Source: JAIYCX01 sp964353175
Lineage (GTDB): Bacteria; Bdellovibrionota_C; UBA2361; SZUA-149; DAOLCO01
DNA length: 64,000 nt
Assembly: GCA_964353175.1 (NCBI GenBank)
Contig: CAYGUX010000006.1
Coordinates: 1 to 64,000 of the forward strand
Direction: 5' to 3'
Shown piece after piece: positions 52,262 to 61,373 of this stretch. The notes beneath the pieces were generated by a model. That model ran no database searches and was not told the origin of the DNA. It saw only the letters and a program-made list of their open reading frames with translations. Within the stretch, counting starts at the first letter, position 1, and each line of letters opens with the position of its first letter. The position numbers and the translations under genes were made by a program.

Positions 52262-53452
52262 ATGGTTTATAAAAAAGTTTATATTGTGGATGCTCTAAGA
52301 ACACCTTTGGGTAGTTTTATGGGTTCACTCTCTAGCCTTAGTGCGGTAGATCTGGCAGTGCCTTTGGTGCAAGAGATTCTGAAAAGGAGTACGCTAGATT
52401 CAGGTGCTGTGGATGAATTAATTTTAGGTGCGGTGTTGACCGCGAACCAAGGCCAAGCTCCTGCTAGGCAAGTAAGTATTAAGTCAGGCTTACCTGAGAA
52501 AGTAAGTGCTCTTACAATTAATAAAGTCTGTAGTAGCGGACTTATGGCGAATGTTATTGGCGCAAGAAATATTGAGTTGGGAGTATCTAGCATTGTTTTA
52601 GCTGGTGGTTCAGAGAGTATGTCTAATGTACCATATTATCTGCCACAGATGCGCTCAGGTGCTCGCTTAGGAGATGTTAGTGCGGTGGATGGTATCGTTA
52701 AAGATGGTTTGTGGGATGTTTATAATGACTATCATATGGGGAATGCTGGGGAGTTATGCGCTGAGACTTATAAGCTGAGTCGAGAGGATCAAGATAAGTT
52801 TGCTATTCAAAGTTATGAGAGAGCCATAGAAGCTACTGATAAGGGACTTCTATCAAGAGAGATTCTTCCACTTAAGGTTAGGGCAGGAAAAGTGGAGGTA
52901 GATGTTGTCGTAGATGAAGAGCCTTCTAAGTTTAAGCCTGAAAAAATAAGTTCTCTTAGGCCCGCATTTAAAAAAGATGGAACTATCACCGCTGTAAATG
53001 CGAGTAGTATAAATGATGGTGCTTCAATGCTGTTGCTATGTAGTGAGGAAGCGCTAAAGAAATATAATTTAACACCAAGGGCGCGAATTATTTCGGAAGG
53101 TCTTTTTTCTCAAGCCCCCGAGTGGTTTACGACTGCACCAATCGGAGCTATGAAAAATGCTTTAAATGCAGCAGGATTAAAGCAAGCGGAGATATCTTAT
53201 TTTGAAGTGAATGAAGCATTCTCTTGTGTTGCTATGGCGTGTCAGCAAGAATTAAAGATAGATAAGGATAAGCTGAACGTAAGAGGTGGTGCTGTTAGTC
53301 TTGGTCATCCAATTGGCGCAAGTGGGGCAAGGATTTTAACTACTTTACTTCATATCCTTGAGGACAATCAATCTAGGTATGGTATGTGTGGAATTTGTAA
53401 TGGTGGTGGAGAAGCTAGTGCATTGATAATCGAAAGACTTGATCCTGCCTAA
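52262..53452 (+). CDS. Acetyl-CoA C-acetyltransferase (thiolase)
   Basis: The protein has 396 residues. The nucleophile Cys 90 is in INKVCSSGL, the second catalytic set is NEAFSC and GGAVSLGHPIGASGARIL, and the final Cys is in GICNGGGEAS. These are complete thiolase motifs. It condenses two acetyl-CoA or cleaves acetoacetyl-CoA, feeding fatty acid or polyhydroxybutyrate metabolism, and works with EtfAB only indirectly. The ATG lies one base after the TPR lipoprotein stop. Confidence 0.95.
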   Translation: MVYKKVYIVDALRTPLGSFMGSLSSLSAVDLAVPLVQEILKRSTLDSGAVDELILGAVLTANQGQAPARQVSIKSGLPEKVSALTINKVCSSGLMANVIGARNIELGVSSIVLAGGSESMSNVPYYLPQMRSGARLGDVSAVDGIVKDGLWDVYNDYHMGNAGELCAETYKLSREDQDKFAIQSYERAIEATDKGLLSREILPLKVRAGKVEVDVVVDEEPSKFKPEKISSLRPAFKKDGTITAVNASSINDGASMLLLCSEEALKKYNLTPRARIISEGLFSQAPEWFTTAPIGAMKNALNAAGLKQAEISYFEVNEAFSCVAMACQQELKIDKDKLNVRGGAVSLGHPIGASGARILTTLLHILEDNQSRYGMCGICNGGGEASALIIERLDPA

Positions 53453-53503
53453 GAGCCACATCCCGAAATATTTAGCATAAAGTTATAAGGATATAATTAT
53501 ATA

Positions 53504-54094
53504 GTGAACATGAAGATTTCAAGAAGAACATTTGTTGTTGGTGGAGTTTCAACTCTTGGCTTGATGGCTTGTGAAAGACGAGTCTATAGAAGAGAAGAGC
53601 AACAAAAAGACGTGATTTTGGACTTAGGGCCAGTTAGAAGTCTTTTATACACGCAAATTCATATCCCTATAAAGTCTGTACTCTTGTTTAGAGATATCGA
53701 TGGTTGGAGTGCAATTTCTACTAGATGTTCGTATAATGGTTGTGATCTTACCTATCAAGAGCCTACTCTGTTCTGTCCCTGCTGTAAGTCCTCTTTTAGT
53801 TTAGATGGCTTCCCGTATGCTGGGGGCTATGCCACTGTTCCATTGCCATGGATTGAGGTGAGTTATAAGGAAGGACATTTATATGCTTATCCTGGAAAGG
53901 TAGTTCCCAAAAAACAAAGATTCACTACACCAGAAATTGAAACGGCTATTCGGAAATTAAAATTGCAGATACGTGATCCAAGTATCGCCTCAGAGGCAAG
54001 AATTCCAGATTCCGTTCAAGGAAAGAGGGACCCTGAAGATGATGGTCCAATGTTTGTAGATCGAGCAGCCGATTTGGCAAAACCTTTAGACTAG
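53504..54094 (+). CDS. Rieske-fold lipoprotein with both His ligands replaced
   Basis: The protein has 196 residues from GTG 53504 (ATG two codons later is possible). A twin-arginine signal (SRRTFVVGG) ends in a lipobox LMAC. The Rieske-like domain has CSYNGC at 75-80 and CPCCKSSF at 91-98. In Rieske proteins these read C-x-H-x-G-C and C-P-C-H, where Cys and His hold the 2Fe-2S cluster. Here the two histidines are Tyr 77 and Cys 94, so a normal Rieske cluster is impossible. A Cys-only cluster or zinc site is possible. The tail (about 130-196) is acidic and unrecognised. Confidence 0.75.
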   Translation: MNMKISRRTFVVGGVSTLGLMACERRVYRREEQQKDVILDLGPVRSLLYTQIHIPIKSVLLFRDIDGWSAISTRCSYNGCDLTYQEPTLFCPCCKSSFSLDGFPYAGGYATVPLPWIEVSYKEGHLYAYPGKVVPKKQRFTTPEIETAIRKLKLQIRDPSIASEARIPDSVQGKRDPEDDGPMFVDRAADLAKPLD

Positions 54095-54182
54095 TGATCT
54101 TCTTAGATTAGTGTGTTGGATATAAATTCTAGTGACACATCTTCAACGAGAGGATTTAAAAGTACTGGATCAACCTCAGGCT

Positions 54183-54572
54183 CTAGCTGATATCTGCAAA
54201 GTCGTATTGCTCATTTTCTTCGAGGTAAGTTTCATTTGAGCTAAGATCTTGTGGAATTGCTCCTGGTGGTGCTTCAAAAGGCTCTGGCTCTACTTCTGGA
54301 GTTCCAGGGGCAGGTTCTGGGAATATCTCTATCGATCCATCAAGACAATCAGAGAATCTTTTGTTACAGAAATTTACTTGTTCGGGGTCCATTTGGCCCT
54401 GCCAAAGGCAATCAAGATAGTCTATTACGCAAATATATGGGTTTGGTGCAGGTGGAGCAATTTCATCAATCTCCTCAATTTGTTCAAAAGGATCTCTCGT
54501 AATCTCAGCAAAAGCTTGATCAAGTGAGATTAAAGCTAAAAAAGGAATTAGAAGTTTTTTAAAGTTATGCAT
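54183..54572 (-). CDS. Secreted Cys- and Pro/Glu-rich small protein
   Basis: The protein has 129 residues from ATG 54572. The signal peptide ends LDQAFA. The mature part has four cysteines (ICVIDYLDC, FCNKRFSDC) spaced like two disulphides and a C-terminal Pro/Glu repeat-like linker (EPEPFEAPPGA). It is probably secreted. Another start four codons earlier is possible. No family recognised. Confidence 0.6.
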   Translation of the reverse strand: MHNFKKLLIPFLALISLDQAFAEITRDPFEQIEEIDEIAPPAPNPYICVIDYLDCLWQGQMDPEQVNFCNKRFSDCLDGSIEIFPEPAPGTPEVEPEPFEAPPGAIPQDLSSNETYLEENEQYDFADIS

Positions 54573-55109
54573 AGCTCTTACCATGGTTTCAGGGACTTAT
54601 ATGCCCATTGGTTTTTTGGAGTTATGCTAATTGCTAAGGATTTCGTAACTTAGCACCCTATTGGCTCAACAGTTTTGATTGGCGCGACTTTAAACCTTGA
54701 CAATTTAGAGTAATTGTTGTATCCATTTTCTCATGAATAAATTTTCATCACTTCTTGTCCTAATCGTCTCAATCATTCTCATTGCGCTTTAGCGCAATAT
54801 ATCTGTCTTTAACACATCCATATTTCGATCATCAGAGTAGAAGAGAAAGCTTTTTATCCTAGGAAGTTGTTGTTTTAACTCCCGTATTGAGAGTGCAAAC
54901 TAGTAATTTCTTAGGATCAAAAGGCAAGGCATAATAAAGGTTTTATCTTTGGTTTAAGTTTAGAAGAATACTTTTAGTTCGTGAGTAATTACTTTTGACA
55001 CCTTTTAACTGTAGCATTGCTTTGGTTAAATGGTGTTAAGAGTTTTGCCCACTGGGACTGAAGGGAGTTCTTTTGTTACAGTGGGTTGGAGCGTTCAGGG
55101 AGAAATCGA
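54573..55109. other. Long noncoding stretch with strong hairpins
   Basis: No gene of known type. ATTGCGC at 54781-54787 pairs with GCGCAAT at 54792-54798. The arms 54849-54868 and 54905-54925 form about 20 bp with a single bulge if G-U pairs are counted (GC...TTTTATCCTAGGAAG). ACTC/GAGT in the loop could pair. A perfect TTGACA at 54995-55000 has no good -10 downstream. An RNA regulator upstream of the small gene at 55110 is possible. Confidence 0.45.
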
Positions 55110-55289
55110 ATGCTAAATAGTTTGGATTTGGAGGGTTACTATGGGCAGACTTTTGGTGATGCTGGAACGGACAGGGAGAAAGGTGAGTTAGTCGACAAGC
55201 CAGGAGCCGATGAAGGCAGCCCTCTCAGTAAACCGCAACGCTCAGAAGGCATACCCAGTTACTACGGACTGGATCCGAGGGACCAGTAG
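55110..55289 (+). CDS. Small GC-rich acidic protein, 59 residues
   Basis: Starting at ATG 55110 after CAGGGAGAAA, the frame gives a 59-residue hydrophilic product with two YYG motifs (LEGYYGQTF, SYYGLDP), rich in Gly, Asp, Glu and Pro. A TTG eight codons upstream is in frame but lacks a better site. The segment is about 52% G+C, against roughly 38% around it. A hairpin 18 bases after the stop ends the transcript. It has no known relative and might instead be part of a structured RNA. Confidence 0.45.
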   Translation: MLNSLDLEGYYGQTFGDAGTDREKGELVDKPGADEGSPLSKPQRSEGIPSYYGLDPRDQ

Positions 55290-55306
55290 TACAATAGAGA
55301 TATACC

Positions 55307-55344
55307 CCCTTCACCTTTAAGTCGAAAGCCTTGAAGGTGAAGGG
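55307..55344 (+). terminator. Hairpin with 15-bp stem after the 55.1 kb ORF
   Basis: CCCTTCACCTTTAAG at 55307-55321 pairs with CTTGAAGGTGAAGGG at 55330-55344 with one T-G pair. The loop is about eight bases, with an inner C(GAAA)G possible. ATCATTTCTTATT follows, so the T tract is weak. Confidence 0.65.
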
Positions 55345-55411
55345 ATCATTTCTTATTAGACCTAAGTTCAAAGTACGCCTTGCCTTAGGTCCTTTTTTTC
55401 TGACTAAGAAC

Positions 55412-56068
55412 TTAGATAACTTGGGTAGTTTCAGTAGAGCTGATTGGGCCTACTAGTTTTTCAGATACTACTGCCATCATGCAACCAATTAATGGTGCAG
55501 TTACGACAATTCCAATCCCGAAAAATAAAATCCCAATAAAACTTAATGCTGTACTTGCTACAGAAAGCAGAATGAATGTAGCAGGTGATAGTAAATATGT
55601 GTTCCAAGCAACACCAATAGTTTCTCCAGCGTTATCACTTTTGCCACTAGCTAACATAGGGATTGATATACTAAATAGAGCCGTCGTAAAAGAAGTTACT
55701 ATGATTCCTGTTAGGATAGAGATTGTATTTCCTAAAATCCCACCAATGATCATATTGTTGGCCAATGTAATTAATACAGAAGTTCCAAATACCATTAGTG
55801 CAGGTACTAATAGGTTTAATTTTGAAAATACGTCTGTTGGCTTGGCACTTTCGTCTTTTGATTTAACTCTTTGAATATAATCTATATATCCAGCAAAAAG
55901 TGAACCAGCGAGAATACCTATTGTAAGAAGACTACCTACTAATAGAAAGAGGAATGCAATGAAAATTTGAATAGGGTTTCCCTTTAGAATTTCCCAACCT
56001 TCAAACAAACATTCTTTTATGTTGATTGCTTCTACACTCTCTTTTGATATTTCAAACGCCATAGACAT
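55412..56068 (-). CDS. Integral membrane protein
   Basis: The protein has 218 residues with five or six membrane helices, Ile/Ala/Gly-rich. Segments include GWEILKGNPIQIFIAFLFLLVG at the N-terminus and VTAPLIGCMMAVVSEKL near the end. The G(W)xxLKxNP start and the paired helices recall a family of small membrane proteins of unknown function. It is divergent from birA and transcribed alone. Confidence 0.6.
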   Translation of the reverse strand: MSMAFEISKESVEAINIKECLFEGWEILKGNPIQIFIAFLFLLVGSLLTIGILAGSLFAGYIDYIQRVKSKDESAKPTDVFSKLNLLVPALMVFGTSVLITLANNMIIGGILGNTISILTGIIVTSFTTALFSISIPMLASGKSDNAGETIGVAWNTYLLSPATFILLSVASTALSFIGILFFGIGIVVTAPLIGCMMAVVSEKLVGPISSTETTQVI

Positions 56069-56163
56069 CTCCTAAGTTATCTTAATTTCTTCTATTTATG
56101 ATCTGTACTATAGTTTACTTAGATATGCCAATATGTGGTATATACATTGATTTAGGATGTTTT

Positions 56164-56985
56164 ATGTCTGAGTTTAATAAGTCTGTTTGGTTGGAAACAT
56201 TTTCTAAGGTCATGCCTGACTCGATATTAGGGCAGGTAGATTTAATATTACTAGATGAATGTGAAAGTACGATGCTCAGTGTTAGATCCTATTTTAATCA
56301 GCATCAAGAAGATCTTTTTGTAAAATCAATTGACCCTCAATTTTTATGGTGCTTTGCCTTAGAGCAGACAAAGGGAGTGGGGAGGCAGAAGAGGGCTTGG
56401 GTGTCACCTAAATCAGAAGGCATGTATTTATCGGTACTTATGCATGAGCCGATAGAGTATAACCGGCTTAATGGACTATCTCTAGCGATAGGAACATCAG
56501 TAGCGGGGCTACTCTGTGAATACGGCATAAAAGCACAACTAAAATGGCCAAATGATATCCTTGTGAAGGGGAAGAAGATCTCAGGTGTTCTAATCGAAAC
56601 ATTCACCTCCCAAGAGGACCCCACTAAGTGCCATGTAGTTATCGGTGTGGGCTTAAATATTAATCAGGTAGATTTGTCGGGAATTCCTAATGCGACTAGT
56701 CTTTACAGTGAGCTAGGACATGAGATCCCCTATGAGGATGTCTGCCTTAGGATGGCGGTACAGTTAAGCCAAGATTTTGCCGTATATAAACAGAGTGGTT
56801 TTAGTTACTTTATAGAAAGTTGGCGCTCATTGAGTATTATGAGTGGAGTTAAAGTTCGAAACCCCGAGGGTCAAGTACTAGGTAAAATTCTAGACATCGA
56901 CGAAGAAGGCGCATTGCTTTTGGAAGGCGAGGGTGGAGTTAGTAGAATTCTAAGTTACGATGACCGATTACAGTATGAGTTTTAA
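56164..56985 (+). CDS. birA: Biotin-protein ligase (BirA catalytic domain only)
   Basis: BirA attaches biotin to acetyl-CoA carboxylase. The 273 residues from ATG 56164 begin with the catalytic domain and lack an N-terminal helix-turn-helix, so it is not a repressor. TTAGGATG just upstream supports this start over one at 56098. Motifs are KGVGRQKRAWVSPKSEGMYLSV and LKWPNDILVKGKKISGVLIE. The C-terminal SH3-like domain is GVKVRNPEGQVLG. A histidine kinase gene follows 22 bases later. Confidence 0.9.
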   Translation: MSEFNKSVWLETFSKVMPDSILGQVDLILLDECESTMLSVRSYFNQHQEDLFVKSIDPQFLWCFALEQTKGVGRQKRAWVSPKSEGMYLSVLMHEPIEYNRLNGLSLAIGTSVAGLLCEYGIKAQLKWPNDILVKGKKISGVLIETFTSQEDPTKCHVVIGVGLNINQVDLSGIPNATSLYSELGHEIPYEDVCLRMAVQLSQDFAVYKQSGFSYFIESWRSLSIMSGVKVRNPEGQVLGKILDIDEEGALLLEGEGGVSRILSYDDRLQYEF

Positions 56986-57006
56986 TCGGATGCCGAATAG
57001 TCTAAA

Positions 57007-58857
57007 ATGCATTATTTTAAAAAAGAACATAATTTAGTCCTAATTCTTTTTCTTCTGAGTGCCCTGCAGTTTGGTTTGTTCGTGATTCTTAAGGATGTTG
57101 AGCATGGTGTTTTAGTGCTAGGGGTATTTTTTCTTCTTTCAGTATTCATTCTATCTCTCCTAAGTAAGAATATTCGCAAAATGGAGGGAAGCTTAGAGTT
57201 ATTAAAAGTATCTCTCGAAACAAACTTCGTAGAAGGTCCTAAAAGTTGTACTAAGGAAAACCTTGTAGATCTAATCGTGGGTGTCCTAAGAGTTATTTCA
57301 CTCTTTACTAAAAAAGAAGAATTTAGCGTCACCTCTAGGAAGGACTTAGTAAATAACTTATTTAACTTAGTGCAGAATATATTTAGCCCTCTTGCTATTA
57401 AAATCTCACTATCTGAGGATGCCTCAGGACTATCTATTCAGAATTTTATGGTAGGTTCTCCTAAGCGATTGGATGAGGAGATTCCAGCTATCGATAGTCA
57501 CTTGTTTGTTGTTGGTGCTTCAATGGATGTGGGCAATTTAAAGCTTGGGGACATCTATGTTGAGCAAAGTGAACCTTGGGATGAGGATATTAGAGAGTAT
57601 GTTCAGTCCTTATTGGAACTAGTAGCAAAATATGGAGCTCTTGCATATGTAGATGTTCAACTCGTTGAAGATATAAAACGCCTTAGGGTACTTGGTAATG
57701 ATTCTGAAGCGCAAAAGACAGGTTTTGTGGCGGGACTAAGTCATGAAATTAGAGGGCCACTAGGTGTTATATTAAATGCGGTTGAACTAGTGCTTGATGG
57801 TTTATGTGGCGATGTGACAGAGTCTCAAATACAAACTTTAGGAATGGTAAAAGGCAGCACTAAACATTTATTAGATCTAGTGAATGATGTATTGGACTTT
57901 GCAAAGGTTGAGTCTGGTGTTATTGAAGTTAAGCCACGTGTCATTTCAGCTTCTGATACCTTGTCAGATTTAGTGTCAGTAGTCCGTTCTCAAGCCTTAA
58001 AGAAACAGCAAAAATTAGTTTTAGAGCATGTAGATGAGCGGTTGGCTATATATGCGGATAAAAAACACCTGCGTCAAGTTATCATTAACTTATTAACTAA
58101 TGCCATTAAATATACGCCTGAAGGTGGAGATATCCGTATTTCAGTTGAAGTCTCTTCTAGCAAACTAGAGGGAATTGATGAGGCCATTAGAATTAAGGTT
58201 GTAGATACTGGAGTTGGAATTGCTGAAGAAGAAAAGGCTAAGGTATTTCAGGCTTTTCAAAGAGTCAATGATGCATATTCTCTAAGGCAAGAGGGAACAG
58301 GCCTGGGAATGCCACTGTCTAAACGTTTAGTCGAAGCCAATCGAGGTGTTATAGATTTTAGTTCTACGGTGGGAGAGGGAAGTGAGTTTTGGTTTGATTT
58401 GCCTCTTTCTAGAATGGAGCCTGTTAGAACAGAAGAACACGAGGGTGTCCCATTAATTTTAGGAAACAACGAAGAAATTCTACTTTTTGAACCAGATGGT
58501 GAGCAACAAGGCTTATATTCTATGTCATTAGAGCAAAGAGGCTTTAAGGTGGAAGTTGTCTCGAATATAAATGAATTAGTTAAATGTTTAAGTAGAAATA
58601 AATTTGATGTGATTATCGCTGATTCTGATTGCGAGGAGGGAGGAGGAGAGGACTTAATTAGAAGCATTAGAAATATGCCCAAGGGTGGAAGTGTGCCTTT
58701 AATTGTACTTAGTGGGAAGGCATTTAACTTTGATATAGAACATTTTCTAAGGCTAGGAGTGGATAGGTGTATTAGTCGGCCTTTTACTTTGAGTGAATTA
58801 TCTTCCAGTGTTAGACGCCTACTTGATGAAGTGGGGAAGTTGAGTGAAGTTTCCTAA
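57007..58857 (+). CDS. Hybrid sensor histidine kinase
   Basis: The protein has 616 residues. The N-terminus has two membrane helices (about 9-50). Residues about 75-230 are a GAF-like sensor. The HisKA box is FVAGLSHEIRGPLGV (phosphoacceptor His), followed by HATPase motifs NLLTNAIKYTPEGG, DTGVGIAEEE and EGTGLGMPLSK. A C-terminal receiver (about 490-610) has IIADSDCEEGG as acceptor region and SRPF instead of KPF, so its dephosphorylation may be altered. No cognate response regulator is adjacent. It follows birA by 21 bases but is functionally unrelated. Confidence 0.9.
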   Translation: MHYFKKEHNLVLILFLLSALQFGLFVILKDVEHGVLVLGVFFLLSVFILSLLSKNIRKMEGSLELLKVSLETNFVEGPKSCTKENLVDLIVGVLRVISLFTKKEEFSVTSRKDLVNNLFNLVQNIFSPLAIKISLSEDASGLSIQNFMVGSPKRLDEEIPAIDSHLFVVGASMDVGNLKLGDIYVEQSEPWDEDIREYVQSLLELVAKYGALAYVDVQLVEDIKRLRVLGNDSEAQKTGFVAGLSHEIRGPLGVILNAVELVLDGLCGDVTESQIQTLGMVKGSTKHLLDLVNDVLDFAKVESGVIEVKPRVISASDTLSDLVSVVRSQALKKQQKLVLEHVDERLAIYADKKHLRQVIINLLTNAIKYTPEGGDIRISVEVSSSKLEGIDEAIRIKVVDTGVGIAEEEKAKVFQAFQRVNDAYSLRQEGTGLGMPLSKRLVEANRGVIDFSSTVGEGSEFWFDLPLSRMEPVRTEEHEGVPLILGNNEEILLFEPDGEQQGLYSMSLEQRGFKVEVVSNINELVKCLSRNKFDVIIADSDCEEGGGEDLIRSIRNMPKGGSVPLIVLSGKAFNFDIEHFLRLGVDRCISRPFTLSELSSSVRRLLDEVGKLSEVS

Positions 58858-58995
58858 TTCCACCTAAAAAGTAGCCCCCCTTCATTTTCTCACTCTGATA
58901 AAATAATAATTATAGTGGGTTATGGACGTTTTTTTTGATATTTTACTTTCTTATTCTAGGTATTCTTTTTTCCTCAATATGCCGATACTACTTGT

Positions 58996-59991
58996 ATGGA
59001 GATCAATCGTAAAACTAACTATGCAGCAGATGATAGTCTATTGTTGGATGAAGTTGAGCTAGTTCTGCTAGCTAAAAAGGATCAGCTTCATAAATCAATC
59101 TTGAGAGTATTAGCCTATGAGGCTCAAGGCTTCAGGATCGGCTTACTTTTTGTAATAGCTTTTGTTATTCTTAGCTTTTTTAAGGAATACTTACCATCTT
59201 TAGTAAATTCTGCACCCTCAGTTCAGATGATGTTGTTGTGTATTGTTTGCTCCACTCTATTCTTTGCGGATCGAATGATTTTTGGTCGAGCTAGAAAATT
59301 ATCTAAAGAAGCATTATTAGAAGCATATAGTGGAAACTATGATGCATCTAAAGTTCTCTATCGAAAGGCGATTAGAGGCTTGATCGCCCCGCCGAGGGAC
59401 TTGTATCTACTCGTACTCGGTGAAACATTTGCTTTGTCAGGAAATCTTCCGCTTGCAGATAAATACATTGCAGAAGGAATGAAACATGGAGCCTCTAGAA
59501 GAATATCGTTATTTTATGCCCTGAGATCGAGACTTTTTTCAGATCGCTTAGAGAGCGAAGATTTGGAATTTTTCCTGAAAGAGATAACAAGCGATCCATT
59601 GTTAGAGATGGAAATGTGTTGGATACATCTGGTCAAAGGTGATTACTCTAAGGCGAGGGATCTGAGTAGGAAAATATCCAAAGAAGTAAGCCATCTTCAC
59701 CCAAGCGGGATTGAAACACGTGATCTTACATTGTTAGTTGAATGTTTAAGTAATTTATTTTTGGGTCGTAGTGAGATAGCAGAAATTGACTTAGACTTTT
59801 CATTAAAGATTTTAAAATCTGAGCTAAATGCCATTCCGAATTTAGTGCCCTACATATCACTCGCATACCTAATTAGAAGTCGCTACTACCTAAGACGAAC
59901 TGTGACTAAAGAAAAAGGATATGCAGATCAAGAGAGAGCCGTGAAGTTATGTAGATACCCATTGCATGGTCGATTACTAACAACTCTATAA
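58996..59991 (+). CDS. Membrane-anchored helical-repeat protein
   Basis: The protein has 331 residues. Two membrane helices lie at about 44-66 and 75-94. The cytoplasmic or periplasmic C-terminus has TPR-like helical pairs (LLEAYSGNYDASKVLYRKAI; ETFALSGNLPLADKYIAEGM). No enzyme motif appears. It is probably a scaffold or regulator at the membrane. It stands alone on the plus strand, 139 bases after the kinase gene. Confidence 0.6.
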   Translation: MEINRKTNYAADDSLLLDEVELVLLAKKDQLHKSILRVLAYEAQGFRIGLLFVIAFVILSFFKEYLPSLVNSAPSVQMMLLCIVCSTLFFADRMIFGRARKLSKEALLEAYSGNYDASKVLYRKAIRGLIAPPRDLYLLVLGETFALSGNLPLADKYIAEGMKHGASRRISLFYALRSRLFSDRLESEDLEFFLKEITSDPLLEMEMCWIHLVKGDYSKARDLSRKISKEVSHLHPSGIETRDLTLLVECLSNLFLGRSEIAEIDLDFSLKILKSELNAIPNLVPYISLAYLIRSRYYLRRTVTKEKGYADQERAVKLCRYPLHGRLLTTL

Positions 59992-60128
59992 ACGCAGCCC
60001 AGTAATTCGAGAGGTAGTGAGCTTCTTGTTATAGGGAATTCCTATGACGTCATCAGAACTATTAATTTTGCCAATTTAGAGAATGTGACTATAAGGGAGT
60101 TCATGCAATTCTCAAAAAAGGAATCTTT

Positions 60129-60371
60129 ATGGCCATGAGCTTTTTAGCAATTAACGCGTATAAAAAACTAAATAGAGTTATTGTTCAATATTATGACTCT
60201 GGATCAGAAAGTCAGTGCCATTGTCCTGAGTGTGACTGGAGAGGGGATATCACTCAAGGAGCATCTAATGAGTTAGGGTGTACTGAGATACATTGTCCTC
60301 GGTGTCAAACAGCATTGGCTATGATTTCTTCAATGCTTCCGCGTAATTGGTCACAGTTAAGATGTATTTAA
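60129..60371 (+). CDS. Small zinc-ribbon protein
   Basis: The protein has 80 residues. AAAAAGGAATC precedes the ATG. Two CxxC knuckles, CHCPECDWRG and CTEIHCPRCQTAL, make a zinc ribbon with a well-spaced pair. The remainder is small and helical. Zinc ribbons of this form bind nucleic acid or another protein. It overlaps the convergent aroE end by four bases. Confidence 0.6.
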   Translation: MAMSFLAINAYKKLNRVIVQYYDSGSESQCHCPECDWRGDITQGASNELGCTEIHCPRCQTALAMISSMLPRNWSQLRCI

Positions 60372-61255
60372 GCCGTTTCAGTTTTCATGATTTTATCCAT
60401 TTCTTTCAGGGGCGGGTCCTTCTCTGTAAAGAGTTTAAATTGTACTAACCCTTGATATAGTAGCATTCTTAGCCCATGAATAACTTTAGCTTCTTTCTTG
60501 TTTGCTACAGTTGTTAGCTTTGTCTCTCGCGTAATCATTTCAAAAATTAAGTGGTTCTTACTGATAGACGCGTAGGGAAAATGATCAACATTTAGTTCCG
60601 GTGTAGCATTAATTATTAGTGAGAAGGATTCAAGACTATCTCCTTTTAAGGATTTTAATTGCATGGCATCAACTTTAAAGTCATCAGCAAGTTCTTTAGC
60701 TCGTCTTAGGGTTCTATTCGCGACTAAGATTTTTTTAAATTTTAACTTCTTTAAAGCATAGACCGCTCCACGTGCTGCCCCACCTGCTCCAAGTATTAGA
60801 GCCGATTCATTTTCAAATGTTGTTTTAACTTCTAAAAGTGCACCCAATACGCCAAGCCAGTCAGTGTTGTATCCTACTAGCTTGCTACCAGAATTGACTA
60901 TTGTATTAATCGCACCGGTATTTTTGGCGACAGAGGTGACTTCATCAACAAACTTTAATGCGTCCTCTTTAAAGGGGATCGTGACGCTATATGCTCTAAA
61001 TCCCATATCTCTCATCGCATTAATAGGGACGACTAAATCCTTAACCCTAAAGGCATGGTAGTGAAAGGGAATATCTAGGGCCTTAAAACCAGTGTTGTGG
61101 AGAATCGCACTGAACTGAGATGGATTGACTGCTAACAGTCCACAGACGTAGGGTGAGGAGAGTTGATCCCATTTTGCTTTAGAATGTTTAGCATGGTCCT
61201 TACCAATATGGTTTTGTAGAGTGGTCCAGGCGACAGTACTTTTTTCTGATATCAT
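60368..61255 (-). CDS. aroE: Shikimate dehydrogenase
   Basis: AroE reduces 3-dehydroshikimate to shikimate. The protein has 295 residues. The substrate half shows SVTIPFKEDALKF with the catalytic Lys, and YNTDWLGVLGAL with the conserved Asn and Asp. The NADP half contains ALILGAGGAARGAVYAL and VANRTLRRAKELA. The usual HSLSP shikimate-binding loop is altered to NPSQFSAILHN, keeping one Ser. This could shift substrate preference (quinate/shikimate family), so AroE is the best call with that caveat. Confidence 0.85.
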   Translation of the reverse strand: MISEKSTVAWTTLQNHIGKDHAKHSKAKWDQLSSPYVCGLLAVNPSQFSAILHNTGFKALDIPFHYHAFRVKDLVVPINAMRDMGFRAYSVTIPFKEDALKFVDEVTSVAKNTGAINTIVNSGSKLVGYNTDWLGVLGALLEVKTTFENESALILGAGGAARGAVYALKKLKFKKILVANRTLRRAKELADDFKVDAMQLKSLKGDSLESFSLIINATPELNVDHFPYASISKNHLIFEMITRETKLTTVANKKEAKVIHGLRMLLYQGLVQFKLFTEKDPPLKEMDKIMKTETA

Positions 61256-61325
61256 AGTGGTTCAAGGATTAATTTCGGCTATGTTATCAGCTTAGACGAT
61301 AGGTAGGCTAGTAAATTTTATGCAA

Positions 61326-61354
61326 AAAAAAGACCACCCAAGGTGGTCTTTTTT
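61326..61354 (-). terminator. Terminator of the rplM-rpsI operon
   Basis: AAAAAAGACCACC pairs with GGTGGTCTTTTTT around CAA. The symmetry gives T tracts on both strands, so it can stop transcription in both directions. It lies 20 bases after the rpsI stop codon. Confidence 0.9.
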
Positions 61355-61373
61355 GTAGAGTTTAACCTTAAGG

